A stretch of 53,741 bases of DNA from Gemmatimonadota bacterium (GTDB taxonomy: Bacteria; Gemmatimonadota; Gemmatimonadetes; Longimicrobiales; Gaopeijiaceae). Where the stretch lies: the NCBI GenBank assembly GCA_007125845.1, contig SLCK01000101.1, forward strand, positions 1 through 53,741. The letters are read 5' to 3'. Position 1 is the first letter of the stretch; each line of letters opens with the position of its first letter. Under the pieces are notes generated by a model. It was not told the origin of the DNA. It saw only the letters and a program-made list of their open reading frames with translations, and ran no database searches. Below are positions 35,512 to 44,581 of this stretch, piece by piece. The position numbers and the translations under genes are program-made.

Positions 35512-36417
35512 TCACTCGAGGAGGGCGCAACGCGGATCGTCTTCGCCGGCTCCGAGCACGAGGTTGTCGATCAACCTCACATCATCGACGAATCCGGCTG
35601 CGGCCAGGACCGAGTCCGATCCCGCCTCGTTCCGGGCCTCCAGAGTCACCGGATCCACCACCTGCACGTACTGGAGCTGGAGCCCGGAATGCTCGGAAGC
35701 GACGGCACGCACCCGCTCGACAAGGACCGACCCGCTCACATCCCCATCCCGATAGGCGTCCCTGGCCGCTGCCAACCCGCGGTAGAGCCCAACCGCCTGC
35801 CTTCTCCCTTCGTCGGTGAGGTATCGGTTGCGGGAGCTCATGGCGAGACCGTCCGGCTCTCGCACCAACGGTGCCACCTCGATCTCCACGCCCAGTTCCA
35901 GGTCGAGAACCGCTCTCCGAATCAGGACGGCCTGCTGGAAGTCTTTGCGGCCAAAGACGGCCACGTCGGGGCGGATCATGCCGAAGAGCTTCACCACCAC
36001 GCTCAGGACCCCCTGGAAGTGACCGGGCCGAAATCGTCCGCAAAGCCGGTCCCCCAGGGGGCCGGGGTCCATGCGAACCCGGGGATGGCCGTCCGGATAC
36101 ATGACCTCCACGTCAGGAGCGAAGAGAAGATCCACTCCGCGTTCGCCCGCGAGCCGGAAGTCGCGATCGAGCTCGCGCGGATAGCGCTCCAGGTCCTCTC
36201 CCGGTCCGAACTGAAGGGGGTTGACGAAGACCGACGCAACCAAGACGTCCGCCAACTCCCTCGCCCGATCCATCAGGGAGAGATGGCCGGGATGGAGCGA
36301 TCCCATCGTGGGTACGAGGGCGCGCCGCTCCCCGTCGCCCCGAAGCGATTCGAGTTCCCGTTCCAGCTCCTCCCTCGTGCGCACGAGAAGCGGCCGCCGG
36401 AGCACCCTCGCGCTCAC
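35512..36417 (-). CDS. panC: Pantothenate synthetase
   Basis: 301 aa. It joins pantoate and beta-alanine with ATP, the last step of pantothenate synthesis. Motifs: LVPTMGSLHPGHLSLMDRAR (HxGH nucleotide site), ASVFVNPLQFGPGEDL, GRFRPGHFQGVLSVVVKLF, VFGRKDFQQAVLIRRAV and AMSSRNRYLTDEGRRQA. The GTG start overlaps the panB stop (GTGA), so the two are coupled. It lies 16 nt upstream of yqeK. Confidence 0.96.
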   Translation of the reverse strand: MSARVLRRPLLVRTREELERELESLRGDGERRALVPTMGSLHPGHLSLMDRARELADVLVASVFVNPLQFGPGEDLERYPRELDRDFRLAGERGVDLLFAPDVEVMYPDGHPRVRMDPGPLGDRLCGRFRPGHFQGVLSVVVKLFGMIRPDVAVFGRKDFQQAVLIRRAVLDLELGVEIEVAPLVREPDGLAMSSRNRYLTDEGRRQAVGLYRGLAAARDAYRDGDVSGSVLVERVRAVASEHSGLQLQYVQVVDPVTLEARNEAGSDSVLAAAGFVDDVRLIDNLVLGAGEDDPRCALLE

Positions 36418-37250
36418 CCTTCCTCTCCGAAGGTGTGCTCGTCCCCTGGATACTGCCGCGCCTTGACGTCTTTCACGTACCCGCGGATCCCCGCCCGCGC
36501 CGCCTCCGCGAGGCGGCCATATTTCTTGAGGAAACGAGGGGAGAAGTCGGGATTCAGCCCCAAGACGTCAGGAAGGACGAGCACCTGCCCGTCGCACTCG
36601 ACGCCGGCCCCAATCCCAATGGTGGGAATGCGTAGCACCCTCGAGATCTCCCCCGCGAGCGTGCCCGGAACGAGCTCGAGCACAACGGAGAAGCAGCCCG
36701 CCTCTTCAAGAGCGAGAGACTGCCGCTTCATCCTTTCAGCCTCTTCCTCCGACCTCCCCTGAACTCGAAATCCGCCGAGAGCGTTCACGGACTGGGGTTC
36801 GAAACCCAGGTGCCCCATGACCGGGATCCCGGCTCGCACGAGGGTCCGGACCCGGTCGCAGCTCTCTTTGCGCCCCCCCTCCAGCTTCACAGCGTGGGCC
36901 CCGGTTTCCTTGAGAGCCCGGCCCGCGTTCCGGAGCGCATCCTCGTTGGACACCTGGTAGCTGAGGAAGGGCAGATCGACGACCGTGAAGGTGTCGGGGG
37001 CCCCCCTGCGCACGGCCCTCGTGTGGTGGAGCATCTCCTCCAGCGTCACCGGGAGGGTCGAATCGTAGCCGAGCGCGACCTGGCCCAGGGAATCCCCGAC
37101 CAGGATCATATCCACGCCCTCCTCGGCGAGAAGGCGTGCGAAGAGGACGTCGTAGCAGGTCAGGACCGTGATCGGCTCACCCCGGGACTTCATCTCGAGG
37201 AAGTCCCGGACCGTCTTCCTGCTCTGCGACTGAGGAGAGTTCTCGGACAC
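36414..37250 (-). CDS. panB: 3-methyl-2-oxobutanoate hydroxymethyltransferase
   Basis: 278 aa from a GTG at 37250. An upstream TTG at 37328 keeps the frame open, but that TTG is the first base of a consensus -35 box, so it is not coding. PanB adds a hydroxymethyl group from 5,10-methylene-THF to alpha-ketoisovalerate. Motifs: LTCYDVLFARLLAEEGVD, GDSLGQVALGYDSTLPVTLE, AVKLEGGRKE, GHLGFEPQSVNALGGFRVQG and IPTIGIGAGVECDGQVLVLP. First gene of panB-panC-yqeK-lytR_C-lepB. Confidence 0.96.
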   Translation of the reverse strand: MSENSPQSQSRKTVRDFLEMKSRGEPITVLTCYDVLFARLLAEEGVDMILVGDSLGQVALGYDSTLPVTLEEMLHHTRAVRRGAPDTFTVVDLPFLSYQVSNEDALRNAGRALKETGAHAVKLEGGRKESCDRVRTLVRAGIPVMGHLGFEPQSVNALGGFRVQGRSEEEAERMKRQSLALEEAGCFSVVLELVPGTLAGEISRVLRIPTIGIGAGVECDGQVLVLPDVLGLNPDFSPRFLKKYGRLAEAARAGIRGYVKDVKARQYPGDEHTFGEEG

Positions 37251-37299
37251 GGTTCCGATGGAGGGCCTCGGCGCGAGGACGCGAGAGAAGGGTCGCCGG

Positions 37300-37328
37300 A
37301 GGATAGACGGACCTTGAGTAGCTGTCAA
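37300..37328 (-). promoter_or_regulatory. Promoter of the panB operon
   Basis: On the minus strand TTGACA (37328-37323), a perfect -35, a 17-bp spacer and TATCCT (37305-37300). Predicted start near 37293, a 43-nt leader to the GTG at 37250. Best promoter in the window. Confidence 0.7.
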
Positions 37329-37406
37329 ACCCCCTGCCCCCCCCTCCGTTCCGGTCCTTGAAGCCCCATTTCAGCCGGCCGCTCCCATCCCCCCACGAGC
37401 TCCCAT

Positions 37407-37412
37407 TACCTT
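37407..37412 (+). promoter_or_regulatory. Candidate -10 box of rqcH, close to the start codon
   Basis: TACCTT ends six bases before the ATG at 37419, so transcription would start at or next to the A of the start codon. No good -35 is seen. No ribosome binding site is present, which fits a leaderless mRNA. Confidence 0.35.
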
Positions 37413-37418
37413 CCGTTC

Positions 37419-39056
37419 ATGGGCATGCGATGGGACCCCTTGCTGGCGGCCGCGACCGCTCGGGAGTTGGATCGCACTCTGCACCGCGCCCGGGGGCGGG
37501 CTCTCCTTTTCGACACCGATGCGCGCAGAGTGGTTTTCTTCCTCCGTGACTACACCCTCGTTCTCGAGTTGCATCCCCTGCGCGGATGGATCTCCCTCCT
37601 CCCGGACCGCGAGCCGCTTCCTCAGGCGCGTCCGCTCCCCGTGCAGGTCCGGAGCGTGCAGGCGATTCCCGACGAGAGCGCGCTGGTCTTCGCCCTTCCC
37701 CGGGTCCGAGGGAAGGACGAGGGCGTGGAGTTGGTCGCCGAGATGGTCGGAAACCGCTGGAACGCATTGGTGATCGGGCACCGAAGTCGAATCATCCGCC
37801 ATGTGCTCCTGGCCCGGGAGGATCGGAACCGCTCACTCACCGTGGGGACCCCCTATGAGCCGCCCCTCAACTCGGGCCGCTCCGGACGCGCCGGCGAGAT
37901 GTCGGAGGCGGAGTGGGAGAGGATCACGGCGGGGGCGCCCGGTGGTGGGGAGGACCTGGAGCGGACGATCCTGAAAGGGGTGGCGTGGACATCGTCTCTC
38001 AATGTCTCGGAATGCACGGGACCGGACGGGCTCACCCGCTGGCGGGAGATGGTGAATCCCGACCGCTGGGGGGCGCACCTCCTTCAGACTCCCCGCGGAC
38101 CACAACCCTATCCGATCGCACCAATCGGGGTAGACAGCCGCCCCGCAGGAACGTTGTTGGAGGCGTTTTCCCGGGGCCGGGAGGAAGACGAAGAGACCGG
38201 ACCAGCCCACGAGCTCCTCATCCCGTCAGGGCTGGTGGCACGCGCGGAAGAGCGGGTCCGGAAGGCGGAGGGAAAGGCTCGTGGCCTGAGGCGCCAGCTC
38301 GAGGAGGCTCGAGATCCAGCCCCACTGCGGTCGCTCGGCGACCTCATTCTGGCCCGATATGCCGAGATCCCCAGGGGTCGGGACCGGGCGACGCTCATCG
38401 ACTTCGGGGGGGAGGAGATCGAAGTCCGGCTCGAGCCCACTCTTCCCCCCCAGGAGAACGCGGCTCGATACTACGACGAAGCCGCCCGGATCGAGCGGGC
38501 CCAGGACCTCCTCCCGGAGAGGATCGAGCGCGCTGAAGCCGAGGCCGGTGAACTTGGACGACTTCTGGAAGCGGTGCGCGGCGGACACCTCCCGCCTGAG
38601 CGGCTGGAAGAACGACTCGGTCCAGCTCCCGCGGAAGGAAGCGGCAAGGGACGTTCCTCGCCCGGGAAGCGCCTCCCCTACCTCCGCTTCACCAGCACCG
38701 GAGGTCGTGAGATCCGTGTGGGCAGAGGAGCTCGGACGAACGATGACCTGACGTTTCGCCACTCCGCCCCGGACGACATCTGGCTCCACGCCCGCCAGGC
38801 GCCGGGTGCGCACGTGATCCTCCGATGGGGGCTCGAAGACAACCCCCCGAGCCGTGATCTCGTGGAAGCTGCGGTGCTCGCCGCCCTCCACTCGGAGGCC
38901 CGGCACTCCGGGAGCGTCCCGGTGGACTGGACCCGCCGGAAGTACGTGCGCAAGCCCCGCAAGGCGCCCCCCGGAGCGGTCGTACCGGACCGCGTGAGCA
39001 CCCTCTTCGTGGAGCCGGACCCGGAGCTGCCCGAACGCCTACGAAGCGAGAGCTGA
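37419..39056 (+). CDS. rqcH: NFACT-family ribosome quality-control protein (RqcH-like)
   Basis: 545 aa. Order: NFACT-N (about 1-200), a helix-hairpin-helix and charged coiled-coil middle (ARAEERVRKAEGKARGLRRQ, RIERAEAEAGELGRLLEAVR), and NFACT-R (about 420-520) with RFTSTGGREIRVGRGARTND, DDIWLHARQAPGAHVIL and RRKYVRKPRKAPPGAV. RqcH binds obstructed 50S subunits and recruits tRNA-Ala for C-terminal alanine tailing. Annotation as a fibronectin-binding protein would be an old name for the same family. The start is either ATG 37419 or ATG 37425. Divergent from panB; ends 29 nt from trpA. Confidence 0.88.
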   Translation: MGMRWDPLLAAATARELDRTLHRARGRALLFDTDARRVVFFLRDYTLVLELHPLRGWISLLPDREPLPQARPLPVQVRSVQAIPDESALVFALPRVRGKDEGVELVAEMVGNRWNALVIGHRSRIIRHVLLAREDRNRSLTVGTPYEPPLNSGRSGRAGEMSEAEWERITAGAPGGGEDLERTILKGVAWTSSLNVSECTGPDGLTRWREMVNPDRWGAHLLQTPRGPQPYPIAPIGVDSRPAGTLLEAFSRGREEDEETGPAHELLIPSGLVARAEERVRKAEGKARGLRRQLEEARDPAPLRSLGDLILARYAEIPRGRDRATLIDFGGEEIEVRLEPTLPPQENAARYYDEAARIERAQDLLPERIERAEAEAGELGRLLEAVRGGHLPPERLEERLGPAPAEGSGKGRSSPGKRLPYLRFTSTGGREIRVGRGARTNDDLTFRHSAPDDIWLHARQAPGAHVILRWGLEDNPPSRDLVEAAVLAALHSEARHSGSVPVDWTRRKYVRKPRKAPPGAVVPDRVSTLFVEPDPELPERLRSES

Positions 39057-39085
39057 GAGGACGAAGACCAGCGCCCCCCCGGCAC

Positions 39086-39934
39086 TCACTCTCTGGGAGC
39101 GTCCATCCCCTCGCGCAGCGACCTCAAGAATCTTTGGCCCTCTTCCACCCCTCCTCGTCCCATCGCCTCCACCAGCGCGCTGCCCACCACGACGCCGTCG
39201 GCCGCATCCGCCACCAATGCCGCCTGCTCCGGGGTGGAGATCCCGAACCCCACCGCCACAGGGAGCGCCGCCCGCTCCCGGATCGCCCGAACCTCCCGGG
39301 CGAGGTCCTCGCGCACCTCGGCCTGGGCGCCGGTCACACCTGTGCGGGAAATGTAGTAGAGGAACCCCGACGCGCCGCGGGCCACCTCCGCCACCCGATC
39401 GGGCGACGTGGTGGGGGCCAGGAGCCGGATCAGATCCAGCCCACCTGAGCGGACGCTGTCCTCCAGCGAGCGGTCAGCTCCGGCCGGAAGGTCGGTGAGG
39501 AGGACCCCCTGGGCACCCGCCTCCCGAGCCGCCGCGACGAAGGCGTCCAACCCGAAATGCAGCGCGGGGTTCAGGTAGGTAAAGAGCACCACCGGGGTGT
39601 CTCGCCGGCTCCGGAACTCACGCAGGATATCGAGCGCCCCTCGGACCGACATCCCTTGCTCCAGGGCCTTGAAGGTGGCTCTCTGGATGGTCGGCCCATC
39701 GGCGAGCGGATCGGAGAACGGAATCCCGAGCTCCAGGATATCGGCCCCCGCCTCGGCCGCGGCGTGGAGCATCTCCAGGCTCACGTCCCGGGTGGGATAT
39801 CCGGCGCACACGTAGGGAATCAGCGCCGCCCGGCCCTCCGCGCTTCGAGCCCGGAACGCGTCCGCAATGGACTTGCCCCGCTCGGGGGCGCGGGTGGGGG
39901 AGGACGACGGGGTGACGGACGACGATTCGGACAT
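39086..39934 (-). CDS. trpA: Tryptophan synthase alpha chain
   Basis: 282 aa. It cleaves indole-3-glycerol phosphate to indole and glyceraldehyde 3-phosphate; indole passes to TrpB. The TIM-barrel signature ILELGIPFSDPLADGPTIQR holds the catalytic Glu and Asp; PVVLFTYLNPALHFGLDAFV, GVLLTDLP, FLYYISRTGVTGAQ and PVAVGFGISTPEQ follow. The first about 20 residues are a Ser/Pro-rich extension. It is 14 nt downstream of the HD-GYP gene and separated from trpB by that gene and the HEAT gene, an unusual layout. Confidence 0.96.
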   Translation of the reverse strand: MSESSSVTPSSSPTRAPERGKSIADAFRARSAEGRAALIPYVCAGYPTRDVSLEMLHAAAEAGADILELGIPFSDPLADGPTIQRATFKALEQGMSVRGALDILREFRSRRDTPVVLFTYLNPALHFGLDAFVAAAREAGAQGVLLTDLPAGADRSLEDSVRSGGLDLIRLLAPTTSPDRVAEVARGASGFLYYISRTGVTGAQAEVREDLAREVRAIRERAALPVAVGFGISTPEQAALVADAADGVVVGSALVEAMGRGGVEEGQRFLRSLREGMDAPRE

Positions 39935-39948
39935 GGAGGCAGGCCGGC

Positions 39949-41403
39949 TCAGGTGACGTAGTCGCTCACGCGGATGTCGTATCGAGACGGGTCCGCGGTC
40001 TTGATGATCGTTCGCTTGGGTCCTTTCGTATCGGGATCGATCTCGTCGAGCAGCACCCTGGTCGGCTCGGCGAGCGGAGTTCCCATCGGATCCGACAGAA
40101 GTCGGACCTCGGGCTGATGGAGGTGATTCGGGTCAGGATTGGCACGGGTGACGACAGCGAGCTCGAAGGTGTCGAGAATGACGACTGTGCCCACCGGGTA
40201 CACCCCAGTCGCCGACATGAGCGACTTCACGAGCAGCGGATCAAAGCCACGCTCCTCCCGGTCCCGCATTTCCTTCAGGACCTCGTCGGGGGGCCAGGGC
40301 TTGTACTGGTAGCTGCGCACGGAGCTACCCGCGTCGAAGGCGTCTGCGACTGCCACGATCCGGGAAAAGAGGCCGGGCCGTCGCGAGCGCCGATTGAGCG
40401 GATATCCGGTGAGATCGATCTTCATGTGATGCTCGTAAGCCATGAGCATCTGGCGGTAGGGAACGTCGGGGAAGCCATGAAACTGGAAAAGCGCGAGGAG
40501 GCCCTCGGTCGGGTGCTCCCGGAGCTCGCTCCACTCTTCGTCCGTGAGGTCGGCGGCCTTGTTCAGGATCTCCTCGCGGACCCGCATCTTCCCCACGTCA
40601 TGAAAGAGGGCCCCCATGCCCAACTCGTAGAGCTCGTGCTTGTCCATGCCAAGCCGCTGCCCGATGATCACCGCAAAGATGCAGACGTTCACCGAATGAG
40701 TGAATGTGTAGTCGTCGAACTCCCGGAGCGTCGTCATTGCGAGGATGGACGGCTCGTCGGCGAGCACCTGGTCCACGATGCTCTGCACGGCTCGCTTCAC
40801 TTTGCGCACGTTTACGGCCCGGCCGATCCGAACGTCGGAAAGCACTTCGCGGGCCATCCGCACGGAGTGCACATACGTTCGCTTGGCACCCTCCATGGAT
40901 TCGGATTCGATATCGAACCGACTGCTTTCCCGTTCGGGCCGAACACGGATCGCCCGCACCGGAGTCGCCTCGAGTCGACGCACCAGGTCCTCATACGGAT
41001 CTCCCTCCTCCGGGGGAGAGCGGAGAAGGAGCGAGAGGAGCGGAGGCCACTCCGCCCGTTCGACGTCGCGATCCACCACCAGCAACCCGACTCCGTGCGA
41101 GCGCAGGGTGGCGGCGAAGGAGCCGAAGGTCGAGAAGTTGCGGAGGTCCAGGCGGAGACGCGTCTCGTTCAGGAAGAAGAAGTCTCCCACCACGCGAAGC
41201 TCGATCAGTCCCTCGCCCGCGACGATCGCCGACGCCACACGATGCAGCTCGTCCAGCGCCTGCTGGGCCGCTTCATTCTCCACCGGGTAGAACTTGAGGG
41301 AGCGGAGCGCCGTATAGAAAGTGGCCAGTAGCATTCGGCCGTGGTCCTGCAGGCCGGCCGGCGCACGCCCCGGCTGCGACAAGGACGTTCGACCATCACC
41401 CAT
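39949..41403 (-). CDS. HD-GYP domain cyclic-di-GMP phosphodiesterase
   Basis: 484 aa. N-terminal domain (about 28-150) of unknown type, shared with the upstream HEAT protein. The HD-GYP domain at about 200-365 has H236 (THSVNV), H268-D269 and K272 (FHDVGK), H297 (REHPTEG), H325-H326 (YEHH) and the full G333-Y334-P335, so an active c-di-GMP hydrolase is expected. A C-terminal region of about 90 residues (VYPVGTVVILDTFELAVV) is common in stand-alone HD-GYP proteins. GGAGG nine bases before the ATG. It overlaps the HEAT gene by 8 nt and precedes trpA by 14 nt. Confidence 0.9.
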   Translation of the reverse strand: MGDGRTSLSQPGRAPAGLQDHGRMLLATFYTALRSLKFYPVENEAAQQALDELHRVASAIVAGEGLIELRVVGDFFFLNETRLRLDLRNFSTFGSFAATLRSHGVGLLVVDRDVERAEWPPLLSLLLRSPPEEGDPYEDLVRRLEATPVRAIRVRPERESSRFDIESESMEGAKRTYVHSVRMAREVLSDVRIGRAVNVRKVKRAVQSIVDQVLADEPSILAMTTLREFDDYTFTHSVNVCIFAVIIGQRLGMDKHELYELGMGALFHDVGKMRVREEILNKAADLTDEEWSELREHPTEGLLALFQFHGFPDVPYRQMLMAYEHHMKIDLTGYPLNRRSRRPGLFSRIVAVADAFDAGSSVRSYQYKPWPPDEVLKEMRDREERGFDPLLVKSLMSATGVYPVGTVVILDTFELAVVTRANPDPNHLHQPEVRLLSDPMGTPLAEPTRVLLDEIDPDTKGPKRTIIKTADPSRYDIRVSDYVT

Positions 41404-43201
41404 TCCGTGGCCCTCCTTCCTCCTTCAACGCCCGTCCCACAGCGCTCCGAACGATCGGATCCTCGTCGTCCCCAGCGCGCTCGAGCGAAGCCCGAGCTTC
41501 GGCGTCGTCGATCTTCCCGAGCGCCAGCGCAGCTCCGGCGCGCAGCTCGGACGGATCTCGACGGCCCAGGAATCCACGGCCGTTGAGCGTCCGGTCCAGA
41601 AATCCAACTGCGTCCGCACCCGCCAATTGGCCGTAGGCCTCGAAAAAGGCCACCTTCTCGGTCACATCGGCATGGCGAAACTCCTTGCTCTCGAGGACCT
41701 CCCTGAGCCCACGCGCCGCGGGCTTGTAGCGGAGCCTTCCGAGCGCCCGCGCCGCAGCGATGCGCAACTCGCGATTCGCATCGCCCAGAGTTCGCTGGAG
41801 CCCGCCGGCCAGGGCCGAGGATGGGAGTTCCGTGGACGCTTCCACCACCGCGGCACGCACTTCGGCGGAGCCGCTGTCGAGGAGGCGAGTGAGCGACCCG
41901 CTGGCCTCGGTGAAACGGAGCCGACCGGCCACTCGCACCGCCCCAGCGACCACCTGAGGGTCGTCCGAATCCAGGAGCTCCACGAGCCGATCCCGGTTGT
42001 CCTCGACGAGCCGTGCTATCGAGGTCAAGAGGAGCGATCGAACGCCCTCCTTCTCCGTAGACTCGCTCGCTCGCAGGAGCGAAGCCAGGGCCGTGGGCCT
42101 GAGTTGCATGAGGAGGTCCTCGAAAAGATCCCGGTCCGGTGGCACGCTGCCATCTTCCAGGGCCCGCACGAGCTCCCTCACCACCTCGGGTCCGGAGAGC
42201 TCTTCGAGGAGACCCTCCACCAGCAGACCGGCTTCGTCCGACAGGGACCCTGTCCGATCTCGTATCGCCCGGACCTCATGGACGATACGGGCCGCAGGCC
42301 GCAACCTTCCTCGGCTCAACAGGTTCGGAAGCAGAGTCCGCAAGATGCTCAGGATTTCAACCTGACGATCGGCGTGGCCTGGCTCCTCGAGCCGATCGAA
42401 CAGCGCGTCGAGCACCGCGGAACGAAGGTCCCGCTGCATCTCGAGGCTCAACTCCTCGGAGAGGAACCTTCGTTCGTCGGGATCCAGGGCGTAGAGGGTG
42501 GGATTGAAGTCCTCCTTGCGCACGACCTCGGGAGGAGGCCCGGCGCCTCCGGATCGCGATTGCGGTTCTCCGTCAGGATCCTCATCCGCCGAGGGCAGCT
42601 CGGGGGTATTCGCAGGCGCGTCGAGGACCTCTCCAAGCTCCTCCACGAGCACGCTTCCGAAGTCGATCGCACTCGGTTCGCCCTCACCCGGGAGCATGGT
42701 CCCCTCGACGCCGGGATCCAGAGCGGTGTAGTCGAGGAGTTGGAGATCCAGATCCCAGAGGATCGTGACGAGATCGTCCCCCTCCCGGCCGGCCCGCCGC
42801 GCCCGGTGCAGGGCGTCCAGGAAGAGTCCGAGCTCCCGCTCCTGGAACCCCTTCCGAAACGTCAGGTCCCGGATGCCATCCCGGTAGAAGAGAAACGCAA
42901 GCGATTCCGATCGGTCGTCGTTCTTGTAAACCTCTTCGCCCATCCAGATGAACCGCTCCTCCTCTACGAGGACCTGGAGCTCATCACGGGATGGCCACAA
43001 GCGCGCGAGTGCTTCCGAAAGAGCCGCAAGGAAACGTTGGTAGACGGGGTTCCTGGAATCGTAGAGCTGATGGGCCCGCAGCGCCTTCGCCAGATTGACG
43101 AAGACCTCCTCGACGTCCTCGAGGGGGAGATCGGAAGGGGCCTCCCAGTCGTCGGTCGCCGAATCCGGCGTGGAGATCGAGTCGCGGGGAGTCTCCGTCA
43201 C
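41396..43201 (-). CDS. HEAT-repeat protein sharing an N-terminal domain with the HD-GYP partner
   Basis: 601 aa from a GTG at 43201. Residues 36-158 have the same pattern as residues 28-150 of the downstream HD-GYP protein: a helix with Y and N (LYDSRNPVYQRFLAAL), a beta hairpin (ELQVLVEEERFIWMGEE), LAFLFYRDGIRDL and GDDLVTILWD. Residues about 235-600 are HEAT/PBS-lyase-like repeats (ALASLLRASESTEKEGVRSL, VVAGAVRVAGRLRF, ELRIAAARALGRLRYKPAAR, LRAGAALALGKIDDAEARAS). HEAT solenoids are protein-binding scaffolds. It is translationally coupled to the HD-GYP gene; a regulatory complex is inference. Confidence 0.8.
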   Translation of the reverse strand: MTETPRDSISTPDSATDDWEAPSDLPLEDVEEVFVNLAKALRAHQLYDSRNPVYQRFLAALSEALARLWPSRDELQVLVEEERFIWMGEEVYKNDDRSESLAFLFYRDGIRDLTFRKGFQERELGLFLDALHRARRAGREGDDLVTILWDLDLQLLDYTALDPGVEGTMLPGEGEPSAIDFGSVLVEELGEVLDAPANTPELPSADEDPDGEPQSRSGGAGPPPEVVRKEDFNPTLYALDPDERRFLSEELSLEMQRDLRSAVLDALFDRLEEPGHADRQVEILSILRTLLPNLLSRGRLRPAARIVHEVRAIRDRTGSLSDEAGLLVEGLLEELSGPEVVRELVRALEDGSVPPDRDLFEDLLMQLRPTALASLLRASESTEKEGVRSLLLTSIARLVEDNRDRLVELLDSDDPQVVAGAVRVAGRLRFTEASGSLTRLLDSGSAEVRAAVVEASTELPSSALAGGLQRTLGDANRELRIAAARALGRLRYKPAARGLREVLESKEFRHADVTEKVAFFEAYGQLAGADAVGFLDRTLNGRGFLGRRDPSELRAGAALALGKIDDAEARASLERAGDDEDPIVRSAVGRALKEEGGPRNG

Positions 43202-43287
43202 GGTTGTCCCGGCATTCGAGGTTCCGGAGTAGGCGGTCGGCCGCCCCCAGCGGCCCCGCCCACATGAAGTCGAGAGCGTTCGAAGGG

Positions 43288-44571
43288 TTACGCCGGGGCC
43301 TCCGGCAATCCGCGACCCTCCACCCGAGCCACGTGGGCCACGTCCTTGTCCCCACGTCCGCTCAGGCAGACGATCACCGGGCCCTCCTGCGCCTCACTGC
43401 GCCCTTCGCCGAGAAGGTGGGCAAGGGCGTGCGCGGTCTCGAGAGCGGGGATGATTCCCTCGAGCTCGGCCAGTCGGTGAAAAGCCGCGAGAGCCTCCTC
43501 GTCCGTCACGGCGGCGTAAACCACCCGCCCCTCGTCCCGGAGAAAGCTCAACTCCGGACCTACCCCCGGGTAGTCCAGCCCGGCCGACACCGAGTGGGCA
43601 GGAGCAACCTGTCCGTCCTCGTCCTGCAGGAGGTAGGAAAGGGAGCCATGGAGGACCCCGGGGGTTCCCGCCGAGAGCGATGCCGAATGCCGACCCGAGT
43701 CCAGCCCCTCCCCTGCGGCCTCCACTCCCACCAGGCGGACTCCATCATCCTCAACGAAGGCGTGAAATGCACCCATGGCGTTCGATCCCCCGCCCACGCA
43801 AGCCAACACGGCCGCCGGGAGTCGGCCCTCAATCCGAAGTATCTGCTCTCTGGCCTCCCTCCCAATCACCGACTGGAAATCGCGGACCATCCGCGGAAAG
43901 GGAGCGGGACCCACGACCGAGCCGATGATGTAGTGCGTGCTCTCCACATTGGTGACCCAGTCCCGAATCGCCTCGTTCGTGGCGTCCTTGAGCGTCCTGG
44001 TCCCCGACTCGACCGGAATCACCTTGGCCCCGAGGAGTTCCATCCGGAAGACGTTGAGGGCCTGCCGGTCGACGTCTTCCGCACCCATATAGACCACGCA
44101 CTCGAGATCGAAAAGCGCGCAGGCGGTCGCGGTGGCGACCCCGTGCTGGCCCGCACCGGTCTCCGCGATGATCCGACGCTTTCCCATCCGGCGAGCGAGG
44201 AGTGTCTGCCCGATCGTATTGTTGATCTTGTGCGCCCCGGTATGGTTGAGGTCCTCCCGCTTGAGGTAGATCGGCCCTCCGCCGACCTCCGCCTCCAATC
44301 GCCGCGCTCTGAAGAGGGGCGTGGGTCGCCCCACGTAGTCTTCCAGGAGCGCCTCGAGCTCGGCCCGGAACTCGGGATCCGCCCGCCCGACCCGGTAGGC
44401 CTCGTCCAGCTCGTCGAGGGCGGCGATGAGCGTCTCGGGCACATATCTTCCCCCGAACCGCCCGAAGCGCGGATCGGAAGGAGATTCAGCCGCAACCGCG
44501 CCCGTATCGGGGGATTCGCGTTCGTCCTCCACCACTTGGGAGCCTCCGTCGTCTGGCCTGGGTCGATTCAT
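43288..44571 (-). CDS. trpB: Tryptophan synthase beta chain
   Basis: 427 aa from the ATG at 44571; the frame is open further up inside trpF. It condenses indole with serine using PLP. The PLP lysine is in [13 protein letters not shown], and [34 protein letters not shown] and [17 protein letters not shown] are diagnostic of the TrpB1 type. The first about 40 residues are a polar extension before [13 protein letters not shown], the usual N-terminus. Ten nt downstream of trpF; 86 nt upstream of the HEAT gene. Confidence 0.97.
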   Translation of the reverse strand: MNRPRPDDGGSQVVEDERESPDTGAVAAESPSDPRFGRFGGRYVPETLIAALDELDEAYRVGRADPEFRAELEALLEDYVGRPTPLFRARRLEAEVGGGPIYLKREDLNHTGAHKINNTIGQTLLARRMGKRRIIAETGAGQHGVATATACALFDLECVVYMGAEDVDRQALNVFRMELLGAKVIPVESGTRTLKDATNEAIRDWVTNVESTHYIIGSVVGPAPFPRMVRDFQSVIGREAREQILRIEGRLPAAVLACVGGGSNAMGAFHAFVEDDGVRLVGVEAAGEGLDSGRHSASLSAGTPGVLHGSLSYLLQDEDGQVAPAHSVSAGLDYPGVGPELSFLRDEGRVVYAAVTDEEALAAFHRLAELEGIIPALETAHALAHLLGEGRSEAQEGPVIVCLSGRGDKDVAHVARVEGRGLPEAPA

Positions 44572-44581
44572 CTCTGATGGG

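Noticed and set aside
37251..37328. N-terminal extension of PanB from the TTG at 37328
   Set aside because: The TTG is part of a perfect TTGACA -35 box with a -10 box 17 bp later, so this stretch is promoter, not coding.
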